Shown piece after piece: positions 1 to 5,825 of a stretch of DNA of 5,932 nt. Position 1 is the first letter of the stretch. Each line of letters opens with the position of its first letter. Under the pieces are notes generated by a model that saw nothing but the letters and a program-made list of their open reading frames with translations, was not told where the DNA came from and made no database searches. Source of the stretch: Rickettsia endosymbiont of Diachasma alloeum. GTDB lineage: Bacteria > Pseudomonadota > Alphaproteobacteria > Rickettsiales > Rickettsiaceae. The stretch lies in the NCBI GenBank assembly GCA_020404485.1, contig DYDT01000042.1, forward strand, positions 1 through 5,932, read 5' to 3'. The position numbers were made by a program, and so were the translations under genes.

Positions 1-87
1 GAGGTATTTTACAACCGTATCAGAATGCATTCTTCTAATGACTATCTATCACCAGTAAAATATGAAGAAATACAACAATGTGCATGA
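1..87 (+). pseudogene. IS3-type transposase, C-terminal end (cut by window edge)
   Basis: The frame starting at base 1 is open for 28 codons and stops with TGA at 85-87. It contains EVFYNRIRMHSS followed by YLSPVKYE, which matches the conserved extreme C-terminus of IS3-family (DDE/rve integrase fold) transposases, normally written F..YN..R.H..L...SP..Y. This piece lies just downstream of the catalytic glutamate, so no catalytic residue is visible here. It is the only gene in the window on the plus strand and faces petC. Whether the rest of the transposase is intact lies outside the window, so 'pseudogene' is provisional and 'partial CDS' is equally possible. Family-level identification is fairly secure from the motif; the exact IS group is not known. 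Confidence 0.75.
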
Positions 88-89
88 AC

Positions 90-117
90 AACTGTCCGGA
101 AAAGTGTTGACAGATCA
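90..117 (+). repeat. Candidate right terminal inverted repeat of the IS
   Basis: The stretch begins three bases after the transposase stop, contains CTGTCCGGAAAAGTGTTGAC and ends AGATCA. A GC-richer block directly after the transposase stop, ending in 5'-CA-3', is where IS3-family elements carry their right end. The matching left end is outside the window, so the boundary and any target duplication cannot be confirmed. Confidence 0.4.
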
Positions 118-146
118 CTTCAATCAATAGGGTTGATACATAAAAT

Positions 147-204
147 TTTGCGAGTCTCGATTGTGCTCACGTATTTTTATACGCTCCGCAATATCGCTCG
201 TAAA
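147..204. repeat. Imperfect 58-base palindrome, RPE-like
   Basis: The core is a perfect CGTAT-TTTT-ATACG hairpin at 170-183. The flanks continue as an imperfect inverted repeat: TTTGCGAG at 147-154 faces CTCGTAAA at 197-204, and ATTGTG at 160-165 faces the complementary GCAAT at 187-191. The size and architecture resemble a decayed Rickettsia palindromic element. It lies between the IS remnant and the petC stop codon. No T-run follows it on the petC strand, so it does not look like a standard terminator, though it could still fold in the transcript. Confidence 0.5.
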
Positions 205-271
205 TTTAATGCCTAAACCTTATTGCTTTTTGATATATGTAATCCAACTGAATTGACTCTAACTTAGAATT

Positions 272-1027
272 TTACTTTAAATTCGACCAGATGCGGTTTT
301 TGGCAATATAGAAAAAGATAGTAAACGCTACTAAAAACATCATAACTTTAAGTCCCATAGATTTACGATGTTCCATTTCCGGTTCAGCTGCCCATTGTAA
401 AAATACTGCAACATCATGACTCATCTGTTCAATAGTTGCGTTAGTGCCATCCATATAAGTCACCTGTCCATTCATTAGAGGTGGAGGCATTGCTATCTGC
501 CCGCCTGGAAAATATGGATTATAGTGAGCACCATTCATTAGCTTGAACCCTGCAGGCGGCTCAGCATAACCGGTAAGTAGAGAATACACATAATTAGCTC
601 CATCATGACGGGCTTTTATTATCAATGATAAATCGGGCGGATGAGCACCGTTATTAGCTGCTCTTGCTGCTTGTTCGTTTGGATAAGGCGATACAAAACG
701 ATCAGAGGGAATAGCAGGGCGGTCAAACATCTCACCATCATCATTCGGACCATCTTTTACTGTATAATTTTTAGCAATTTCTTTGATCTCTTCTTCAGAA
801 AAGCCAATATCCTTAAGATTACGATAATATAGATTGCTTAAGCTATGGCAAACGCTACATACTTCTTTATAAACCTGAAAACCTCTTTGTGCGGCTTCAC
901 GATCAACACTACCACGCAATCCTGCAAAGTGCCATTTCATCTTTTTGGGATGTAACGCTTCCTCATTGGCTAGGCTTAAAGCAGAGGTTAATAGTATGAT
1001 TATAGAGATAAATAGTTTAGTTTTCAT
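272..1027 (-). CDS. petC: Cytochrome c1, haem-binding subunit of the bc1 complex
   Basis: This is the c-type cytochrome subunit of ubiquinol-cytochrome c oxidoreductase. It takes electrons from the Rieske protein and passes them to soluble cytochrome c on the periplasmic side. The 251-residue product starts with a secretion signal (residues 1-20, hydrophobic core and an ALSLA end before NEEAL). It has one covalent haem site C57-S-V-C60-H61. The likely axial methionine is M180 in the IAMPPPL segment, which is conserved in c1. A C-terminal membrane anchor spans about residues 227-242 and is followed by basic residues (KNR). Length is normal for alphaproteobacterial c1, so the gene looks intact. 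The start fits the signal peptide; no clear Shine-Dalgarno precedes it. In typical petABC operons petC follows petB directly, but here 520 bases of repeat and nuclease remnant intervene. Haem attachment would depend on the Ccm pathway, one member of which (ccmB) is encoded upstream. Confidence 0.97.
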   Translation of the reverse strand: MKTKLFISIIILLTSALSLANEEALHPKKMKWHFAGLRGSVDREAAQRGFQVYKEVCSVCHSLSNLYYRNLKDIGFSEEEIKEIAKNYTVKDGPNDDGEMFDRPAIPSDRFVSPYPNEQAARAANNGAHPPDLSLIIKARHDGANYVYSLLTGYAEPPAGFKLMNGAHYNPYFPGGQIAMPPPLMNGQVTYMDGTNATIEQMSHDVAVFLQWAAEPEMEHRKSMGLKVMMFLVAFTIFFYIAKNRIWSNLK

Positions 1028-1054
1028 AGTGTTTTATTTATAGTTAAACGTCAC

Positions 1055-1099
1055 GTCATTGTGAGGAGATGCGTAGCATCGACGCGGTAATCTCAGGAA
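1055..1099 (+). repeat. RPE-like palindromic repeat, left copy
   Basis: The copy starts GTCATTGTGAG and ends GGTAATCTCAGGAA. Its centre is a GATGC-GTA-GCATC hairpin at 1068-1080. The ends match the copy at 1486-1526 in inverted orientation: GTCATTG and GAG outside, and the 11-base AATCTCAGGAA inside (1089-1099). The central stem sequence differs from that copy. This is the arm layout of interspersed palindromic repeats in Rickettsia. It lies 27 bases upstream of the petC start, so it would form part of any petB-petC transcript. Confidence 0.8.
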
Positions 1100-1158
1100 T
1101 TTATTATTATTTAACAAGATTGTCATATTGAGGTTTTGTCTTTTCATAATATTTTTAT

Positions 1159-1450
1159 TTACAGAATAATTTCATTATGTAAATCATCCCAGTTTTTATT
1201 TATTTGTTCTATCAATTTAATCTTTTTATCTCTTGAACCAGCCTTAATTTGTTTTTCTTTATTTATTGCTGAATCCATAGTTTGATGAAGCTCATAAAAT
1301 ACTAATATATTACAATTATATTTTTTACTAAAACCTTTAATGTTTTCGTTTTTATGCTGGTATATTCTTTTTATAAGATTAGAGGTTACACCGGTATAAA
1401 GTATACCATTTTTTTATTGGTAATTATATATATATAGCTGGTTGTTTCAT
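1159..1450 (-). pseudogene. GIY-YIG endonuclease family protein, frameshifted
   Basis: Reading from ATG at 1450-1448 gives MKQPAIYI and then a stop at 1426-1424. Removing one TA unit from the (TA)6 run (1425-1436) and adding one A to the A7 run (T7 at 1409-1415 on the plus strand) restores a 96-codon frame ending with TAA at 1161-1159. The restored product has the small stand-alone GIY-YIG layout: IYI near residue 6-8, Y18-T-G20 in GILYTGVT, arginine 28 in NLIKR, H32, the expected catalytic glutamate E65 in NKEKQIK, and a C-terminal NW-DDL motif (N86, W87). Such proteins are usually about 85-100 residues, so apart from the two slips the gene is full length. No other stop interrupts it, which indicates recent decay. 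Both lesions are in simple repeats, so a sequencing error or slippage cannot be excluded. The family's cellular role is poorly defined; DNA cleavage is inferred from the fold. Confidence 0.85.
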
Positions 1451-1485
1451 AAATTTGTATAATACAAAAACATCATGAGCTATAC

Positions 1486-1526
1486 TTCCTGAGATTGCCA
1501 CGCCACTTTCAGTGGCTCGCAATGAC
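1486..1526 (-). repeat. RPE-like palindromic repeat, right inverted copy
   Basis: On the minus strand this reads GTCATTGCGAG, then GCCACT-GAA-AGTGGC (1502-1516), then GGCAATCTCAGGAA. ATTGC and GCAAT pair as an outer stem around the central hairpin. It is the inverted partner of the 1055-1099 copy. It begins 21 bases after the petB stop codon, so the petB transcript would carry this hairpin almost immediately. No T-run follows, so termination is possible but not shown. Confidence 0.8.
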
Positions 1527-1547
1527 TTTTATATTTCAATAACGGTT

Positions 1548-2750
1548 CTAAAACTCCTCCGGTAGTGGTAGTGGTTTCTCATATTTACCTATTAATGGCA
1601 AGGCTACTAAAAAATGGAAGAAGTAATAGCATGCAGCAAATCTACTTATAGTAATATATGGCTCTTCTGCAGGTTGCCCGCCTAGATAACCGAGCAATAA
1701 GCAATCTGCCATAAATATCCAAAAAGCTATGCGATATATTGGTCTATAGTTACTACTTCTTACCTTTGAAGTATCTAGCCAAGGTAATAAAAATAACACG
1801 AATATGCTGCCAAACATTAGTAGTACACCACCAAGCTTGGACGGCACAGCACGTAATATTGCATAAAATGGTAGAAAATACCATTCAGGAACAATATGAG
1901 CAGGTGTAACTAATGGATTTGCAGGAATGTAATTGTCCGGATGACCTAAATAATTCGGCTCATAAAAAATAAAATAGGCAAATATTATGAAATAAACTCC
2001 GAAACCAACGAAATCCTTAATCGTATAATAAGGATGGAATGGAATCGTATCTTTAGGGCTTTTAATATCAATACCTTTCGGATTATTTGAACCGTGTTGA
2101 TGCAATGCTACTAGATGTAGCATCACAAGAGCAACGATAATAAACGGCAATAAATAATGTAGTGAAAAGAATCTGTTTAACGTTGGGTTATCTACCGAAA
2201 AACCACCCCATAACCATGTAACTATAGACTTGCCTACAAGCGGAATAGCTGAGAATAGATTAGTAATAACTGTTGCCCCCCAGTAGCTCATTTGTCCCCA
2301 AGGTAGTACGTAACCCATAAAAGCCGTTGCCATCATAGTTAGGAAAATGATTATCCCGATATGCCACAGTAATCCCCTCGGTGCTTTGTAGGAGCCATAA
2401 TATAGTCCTCTTGCTATGTGTAAATATACGGCTGTAAAAAACATTGAGGCACCAACAGCATGAGTATAACGCAGTAACCAGCCATAATTAACGTTACGCA
2501 TGATTTTTTCAACGCTATCAAAAGCATGATCAACGTGCGGCGTATAATGCATTGCAAGTATAATACCAGTAATTATTTGAATTACTAACGCAATGCCGGC
2601 AATAGAGCCTAAATTCCACAAATAACTAAGATTCTTTGGAGTTTGATAATGGCTAAAATGCTTTAGAAAAGAGAAGATTGGTAGACGGTAGTCTATCCAC
2701 TCTATAATAGCATTAGTCTTTCCAGTTTTTGGGGTAATGTTGTCGCTCAT
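1548..2750 (-). CDS. petB: Cytochrome b subunit of the bc1 complex
   Basis: This integral membrane subunit carries both b haems and the quinol-oxidising (Qo) and quinone-reducing (Qi) sites. The 400-residue protein has the four expected haem-ligand histidines, H97/H111 and H198/H212. Each pair is separated by 13 residues, the mitochondrial and alphaproteobacterial bc1 spacing rather than the 14-residue second gap of plant b6. The Qo-site PEWY motif is at 288-291, and [17 protein letters not shown] (146-162) forms the cd region of the Qo pocket. It is full length with about eight membrane helices, not split as in b6f complexes. It starts 6 bases after the petA stop, so co-transcription and probably translational coupling are likely. 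The downstream partner petC is displaced by the repeat/nuclease insertion. The C-terminus ends LPLPEEF. Nothing suggests inactivation. Confidence 0.98.
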   Translation of the reverse strand: MSDNITPKTGKTNAIIEWIDYRLPIFSFLKHFSHYQTPKNLSYLWNLGSIAGIALVIQIITGIILAMHYTPHVDHAFDSVEKIMRNVNYGWLLRYTHAVGASMFFTAVYLHIARGLYYGSYKAPRGLLWHIGIIIFLTMMATAFMGYVLPWGQMSYWGATVITNLFSAIPLVGKSIVTWLWGGFSVDNPTLNRFFSLHYLLPFIIVALVMLHLVALHQHGSNNPKGIDIKSPKDTIPFHPYYTIKDFVGFGVYFIIFAYFIFYEPNYLGHPDNYIPANPLVTPAHIVPEWYFLPFYAILRAVPSKLGGVLLMFGSIFVLFLLPWLDTSKVRSSNYRPIYRIAFWIFMADCLLLGYLGGQPAEEPYITISRFAACYYFFHFLVALPLIGKYEKPLPLPEEF

Positions 2751-2756
2751 AGATAA

Positions 2757-3296
2757 TTACCCGATGCTAATTTTTTTGTCGCTAATAAAAGTGTAGGGCG
2801 GTACTGCTAAATTTAAAGGTGCAGGACCTCTTCTTACTCTACCTGATGAATCATATTGTGAACCATGGCACGGGCAGAACCAGCCATCATAATCACCTTG
2901 ATTTGCAAGGGGTACGCAACCTAAATGTGTGCAGATACCAATTGTTACTAACCAATTATCATGCCCAGCTTTTACACGTGCTTGATCTTCTTCGGGATCA
3001 ATAAGCTCTGACATTTTTACAGCCCTTGCTTCAGCAATTTTATCCGGAGTGCGATTAGTAATGAATACCGGCTTTCCTTGCCATTTAACTGTAACTGTTT
3101 GACCTACCGCAATATTTGATAGATCAACTTCGATTGATGATAAAGCAAGAACATCGGCTGAAGGGTTTAGAGAATCAATAAGAGGCCAAAGCGTACATGC
3201 AGCTCCAACCGCTGCAACGCTACTAGCCGTTAGGACCATAAAATCACGACGAGAGGTTTGTTTTATATTGTTATTAGTATCTTCAGTATCTGACAT
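2757..3296 (-). CDS. petA: Rieske iron-sulfur subunit of the bc1 complex
   Basis: This subunit carries the 2Fe-2S cluster that takes the first electron from quinol at the Qo site and delivers it to cytochrome c1. The 179-residue product has a twin-arginine motif S15-R16-R17-D18-F19 followed by a single hydrophobic helix (about 21-40), the uncleaved Tat anchor typical of Rieske proteins. Cluster box I is C122-T-H124-L-G-C127 and box II is C141-P-C143-H144-G-S. Ligands are therefore C122, H124, C141 and H144, with a C127-C143 disulfide expected. A GPAP loop (157-160) closes the cluster domain. Length matches alphaproteobacterial homologues. The ATG lies 2 bases after the stop of the upstream unknown gene, and petB follows after 6 bases, so the three form a tight operon. 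Confidence 0.97.
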   Translation of the reverse strand: MSDTEDTNNNIKQTSRRDFMVLTASSVAAVGAACTLWPLIDSLNPSADVLALSSIEVDLSNIAVGQTVTVKWQGKPVFITNRTPDKIAEARAVKMSELIDPEEDQARVKAGHDNWLVTIGICTHLGCVPLANQGDYDGWFCPCHGSQYDSSGRVRRGPAPLNLAVPPYTFISDKKISIG

Positions 3297-3298
3297 AT

Positions 3299-3742
3299 TT
3301 AGTTTGTATTCGTATTATTACTGTTGTCATAAGGATTTACTATTGGAGTATGCGGTTCGGGAACAGTGCCATCACCTTCGCCACCATCTTCAGGCTTTTT
3401 AATAAGCCTTTCTACACCTTGCTGTAATTCTTTTTCTCCTGTACCTTCTTCAACCTCATATTTTCCTGGATCACCTAAGCAATTCCAAAAGTTGACTAAG
3501 TGATCCCAGTCAGGACCAAGTTTTACAGTACAATTTTGAGCAATAGCTTTACTAGTGTCTAATATCTCAACTGTTGTTCTGCCAAAATAGTCTATAAAGC
3601 CGATTTTCTCAAACCCTTTTACTACATAAAATAATACTATTAATGATGCAACAGCTATCATTATATACCATTTAGTAATAATGCCCCATAAAAAAACGCC
3701 CATAGGGTTAGCTGCAACTAACCTGCGTAAAGCTTGCCACAT
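3299..3742 (-). CDS. One-helix membrane protein of unknown function, possibly DUF2670
   Basis: The 147-residue product has a short basic N-terminus (QALRRL), one clear membrane helix (about residues 24-42), a soluble region with two cysteines (C71, C88) and aromatic-rich [17 protein letters not shown], then an acidic, Gly/Pro-rich tail (about 97-147) that looks disordered and ends in Asn/Thr. I recall a small Rickettsiales-restricted family, DUF2670, with this look, but cannot verify the match. No catalytic motif is recognisable. It leads the bc1 operon with only 2 bases before petA, which suggests a link to bc1, such as an accessory subunit or assembly factor. Rhodobacter bc1 has a one-helix subunit IV, which makes this reasonable, but no sequence similarity is claimed. 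The two cysteines could form a disulfide if the tail is periplasmic. Confidence 0.8.
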   Translation of the reverse strand: MWQALRRLVAANPMGVFLWGIITKWYIMIAVASLIVLFYVVKGFEKIGFIDYFGRTTVEILDTSKAIAQNCTVKLGPDWDHLVNFWNCLGDPGKYEVEEGTGEKELQQGVERLIKKPEDGGEGDGTVPEPHTPIVNPYDNSNNTNTN

Positions 3743-3763
3743 ATTATTTTCTCAAAAAAATTT

Positions 3764-3787
3764 ATTATATTATCTTATACTATTATA
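3764..3787 (-). promoter_or_regulatory. Possible -10 elements for the bc1 operon
   Basis: The 67-base gap between ccmB and the first bc1-operon gene is nearly all A/T. On the minus strand it holds two exact TATAAT hexamers, at 3787-3782 and 3769-3764, which would give leaders of roughly 33 and 15 bases. No convincing -35 box lies at the right distance from either, and in such AT-rich DNA these hexamers arise easily by chance. Read-through from ccmB is an alternative. Confidence 0.3.
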
Positions 3788-3809
3788 CTAGTAAAAATAA
3801 AGAAAATAA

Positions 3810-4457
3810 TCATGTTATGCTGTAAATATTTCTGATTAAATATGAACTTAAGACAAATGAAATAGGTAAGATTAATAAATTAATACCTATCATAATGAAA
3901 ATTAATTGTAAATTATTATCTTGTAGCACTAACCCCGTCATTATAATACTGGGAATTAGCAAAGGCATAATAAATATGCCGATAAAATTAGCATTAACCT
4001 TAAAATAGCTTTGCATACTACCCGATAACACTACTAAGCTACTTGATAAAATTAATACAAGCCAGACGCTGATAAAGAAAAATATTATTTCTAGTAAGGT
4101 TTGGCTGAAAAAAACATAAATAATAGGTAATGTTAAAATTATCCCTATCGTACTACTTATAAATATCGCAAAAAATTTAGCCAGTACTATTTTAGTTGGA
4201 TTAACTACAGATAACATTAATTCTAAGCTTCCATCTTCTAAATCTGACTTAAATATAATAGAAGAAAAACCAATCAACGAAATTAACAAACAAATTACAG
4301 AAAAAATTAAGCCAAATTTCTTGATATCTTCATGGCTGTTGATTAAAGTAGTGCTAATAATACAAAATAGAAAAAATATCATCAGATATTTAATCATATT
4401 ATTAATACGATTCTGCACGATAAATTCACGTTTGATTAGTAAAAACAAGCTATTCAC
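3810..4457 (-). CDS. ccmB: Haem exporter membrane subunit CcmB (ABC permease)
   Basis: CcmB is a membrane subunit of the CcmABCD module of system I cytochrome c maturation, in which haem is loaded onto the chaperone CcmE. The 215-residue protein has six predicted helices (about 22-40, 48-68, 92-117, 120-145, 157-177, 182-207), as in the roughly 220-residue family. The signature region FKSDLEDGSLELML (69-82), followed by a helix beginning AKFFA, matches the CcmB F..DLEDGTLE-LL...AK pattern, and PLLIPSIIMTG (165-175) matches its second conserved block. The start is GTG at 4457-4455, overlapping the preceding stop by 8 bases (GTGAATAG), which suggests translational coupling. No ccmA lies next to it; in many bacteria ccmA and ccmB are adjacent. 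Its position just before petABC fits the need of cytochrome c1 for covalent haem. The sequence is Ile/Leu-rich and diverged, as expected at low GC. Confidence 0.88.
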   Translation of the reverse strand: MNSLFLLIKREFIVQNRINNMIKYLMIFFLFCIISTTLINSHEDIKKFGLIFSVICLLISLIGFSSIIFKSDLEDGSLELMLSVVNPTKIVLAKFFAIFISSTIGIILTLPIIYVFFSQTLLEIIFFFISVWLVLILSSSLVVLSGSMQSYFKVNANFIGIFIMPLLIPSIIMTGLVLQDNNLQLIFIMIGINLLILPISFVLSSYLIRNIYSIT

Positions 4458-5487
4458 AATTGTTAAATGAGTTATAAATTGAGTACATAATGGCAGAAAC
4501 TGTTAAGCCTATGCCTATCTCTACAGCAAATATTCCTATATGTTGAGCAGTTAGCCTATCGTTAACAAAGTTTGTTAGAGAATAATAGTTTAAATAATTA
4601 TCATTAAAAAATAGTGATATCACACCGGTAAATCCGTATATCATAACACCTAAAGCAGCAATGGTTATTAATGTATTTACTGAAAAATATCGATTTAACT
4701 TTTGACTACCATATACTAAATCATAAGCAATAAGAGAAGCAGCAAATATAACGCCCGCTTGGAAACCACCACCAGGTGATGCTTCCCCATTAAGCTGAAT
4801 ATACAAGCTATATAAAATTATATAAGGTACTATAAAAATAGAGATGGTGTTTATTATTTTGTACTCTTTAAGTAAAACTGTCATCCCGTGAGCCCGCCAC
4901 GGGATCTTGTGTTGTATATTATGTTCTATAGCATCTTCTTTTTTTTCTGATGAAAATACTAATAACACAGAAATTCCAGCAATTAAAATTACGCTAGTTT
5001 CGCCTAAGGTATCATACCCACGATAGCTAGCTAAAATGGCTGCTACAAAAGATGGTATTCCAATATCCTTACTAGTGTTTTCTACATAATATTTAGTTAG
5101 ATGTGTGTGGAGAAAAGCATATTCATCTCCATAATTTGGTAATTCAAGCCCCATATAAATAAGAGTTACTACAAATAATAAACATACAAAGCTTGCCGGA
5201 ATAATTCTAGTTTTTGGGATTATTTGTAAATGAGAGGGTAATTTTCGTAATAAATTTAGATATACGCAGGTTGATAGACACGCTCCAAGGGCTACTTCAG
5301 TCATCGCAACATCTGGTGCATCCATAAGTAAATAAGATACACCAATTAATAAGCTAAATGCTGAGCTAGGTATTACTGCTTCCAATAAATCTTTAGCTAA
5401 AATGATTTTAATCGAAATGATAACAAGTAAAAAAACAATAAAATTAAGTAAGTAATTGCTTAGATCAAAATTTAAATGCATAAACAT
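4450..5487 (-). CDS. mnhB: Fused Mrp/Mnh-type cation/proton antiporter subunit (MrpA C-terminal + MrpB domains)
   Basis: Residue numbers are for the 345-residue product starting at 5487. Residues about 28-82 form an MbhD/DUF4040-like domain with MDAPDVAMTEVALG (55-68). Residues about 148-178 hold the MrpA-tail/MbhE signature RGYDTLGETSV (156-166). Residues about 212-345 are an MnhB (MbhF-like) domain with PGGGFQAG (238-245). It is thus three normally separable modules in one chain, with many membrane helices, acting in Na+/H+ exchange. Residues 194-203 are encoded by a palindromic repeat between the second and third modules. The frame stays open upstream to 5553, but that ATG would overlap mnhG by 62 bases and add a non-family, hydrophilic, Cys-containing N-terminus. 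ATG 5487 lies 4 bases after the mnhG stop with AGGA upstream. The catalytic MrpA/MrpD-type channel subunits are not in this window. The symbol reflects the best-defined domain only. Confidence 0.88.
   Translation of the reverse strand: MFMHLNFDLSNYLLNFIVFLLVIISIKIILAKDLLEAVIPSSAFSLLIGVSYLLMDAPDVAMTEVALGACLSTCVYLNLLRKLPSHLQIIPKTRIIPASFVCLLFVVTLIYMGLELPNYGDEYAFLHTHLTKYYVENTSKDIGIPSFVAAILASYRGYDTLGETSVILIAGISVLLVFSSEKKEDAIEHNIQHKIPWRAHGMTVLLKEYKIINTISIFIVPYIILYSLYIQLNGEASPGGGFQAGVIFAASLIAYDLVYGSQKLNRYFSVNTLITIAALGVMIYGFTGVISLFFNDNYLNYYSLTNFVNDRLTAQHIGIFAVEIGIGLTVSAIMYSIYNSFNNCE
4883..4905 (-). repeat. RPE-like palindrome inserted in frame in the antiporter gene
   Basis: The perfect 8-base stem ATCCCGTG (4883-4890) pairs with CACGGGAT (4898-4905) around a 7-base loop. 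On the coding strand it reads AAG ATC CCG TGG CGG GCT CAC GGG ATG ACA and encodes KIPWRAHGMT. A GATCCCGTG...CACGGGATGAC core is familiar from Rickettsia palindromic elements. It is much more GC-rich than the surrounding gene and adds a basic, hydrophilic stretch exactly between two membrane modules, so the reading frame is kept. Confidence 0.8.
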
Positions 5488-5491
5488 TGTT

Positions 5492-5803
5492 TTACTTTTT
5501 CCTAAATTCCTGCTTTCGCAAGGATAGCATTGAAAGTAGCGATCCTTTACCAAGAGCGTGGGTTGCTACCGGATTTAATAAGAAAATTAATAGAGCAGCT
5601 AGAAGCAGCTTAAGGCAATTAAAAAAATTTCCTGTAAAGCATGCAAAACCTATTAAGCAAATTGGTACTCCAAAGCTTTCAATAACACTTGCGGCGTGTA
5701 GTTTTGTATAAAAATCAGGGAAACGAAAAAAACCGATAATACCTGAAAATATGGCAAACAGCCCAATAATTACTAATAATATACCGATGTAAGATAATAT
5801 CAT
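5492..5803 (-). CDS. mnhG: Mrp/Mnh-type antiporter subunit G
   Basis: MnhG (MrpG) is a small three-helix membrane subunit required by multi-subunit Na+/H+ antiporters. The 103-residue protein has the family pattern: a first helix (about 4-25), then FFRFPDFYTKLHAASV (25-40), matching the conserved R-(L/F)PD-Y-R-HA motif, a second helix (about 43-58), and a third (about 65-80) ending NPVATHALGKG (77-87), matching the family's P-A-HA-A block. Length is usual for MrpG. It opens the run of antiporter genes and is followed after 4 bases by the fused subunit. The order G then MbhD-E-F-like modules matches the order in archaeal mbh-type clusters. No strong Shine-Dalgarno precedes the ATG, only an A-rich leader. 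The C-terminal basic tail (RKQEFRKK) is likely cytoplasmic. Confidence 0.93.
   Translation of the reverse strand: MILSYIGILLVIIGLFAIFSGIIGFFRFPDFYTKLHAASVIESFGVPICLIGFACFTGNFFNCLKLLLAALLIFLLNPVATHALGKGSLLSMLSLRKQEFRKK
5500..5503 (-). promoter_or_regulatory. Ribosome binding site supporting the 5487 start
   Basis: AGGA on the minus strand lies 12 bases before the ATG at 5487 and inside the 3' end of mnhG. It is the best Shine-Dalgarno-like match near this junction and favours the shorter antiporter protein over the start at 5553. Spacing is slightly long, so support is moderate. The ATG at 5481 is 18 bases away and less likely. Confidence 0.5.
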
Positions 5804-5825
5804 ATTTTTATTTTATGTAGAAGTC

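Larger units (their letters stand above)
1055..1526. mobile_element. Putative composite unit: inverted palindromic repeats flanking a GIY-YIG nuclease remnant
   Basis: The block has matching outer ends (GTCATTG at 1055-1061; CAATGAC at 1520-1526), two inverted palindromic repeats, and a single nuclease-like reading frame filling most of the space between them. It sits between petB and petC, genes that are usually adjacent, which suggests it arrived as an insertion. No transposase is present and I see no convincing target-site duplication at the outer ends. It may be one mobile unit, or a nuclease gene that landed in a repeat-rich gap. Mobility is inference. Confidence 0.45.

Noticed and set aside
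107..112. TTGACA resembling a -35 box
   Set aside because: It lies within the candidate IS terminal repeat, no well-spaced -10 follows, and no plus-strand gene lies downstream.
641..832. Open frame of 63 codons on the plus strand
   Set aside because: It is fully antisense to petC, a certain gene, and its product (Ile/Phe/Cys-rich) resembles no family.
1100..1158. Possible third repeat remnant (GTCATATTGAGG resembles the repeat arm)
   Set aside because: Only about a dozen loosely matching bases with no hairpin; chance similarity is likely.
1425..1436. (TA)6 run as a possible promoter or phase-variation tract
   Set aside because: It falls at the conserved IYI codons of the nuclease frame, so it is best read as an expanded coding repeat; active phase variation has no support from one sequence.
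1486..1547. Repeat hairpin as intrinsic terminator of petB
   Set aside because: No run of T follows the hairpin on the minus strand, so it lacks the second half of an intrinsic terminator.
2819..3004. Open frame of 61 codons on the plus strand
   Set aside because: It lies antisense to the Rieske cluster-binding region of petA and shows no recognisable protein pattern.
5487..5711. Open frame of 74 codons on the plus strand
   Set aside because: It is antisense to mnhG, whose family motifs are clear.
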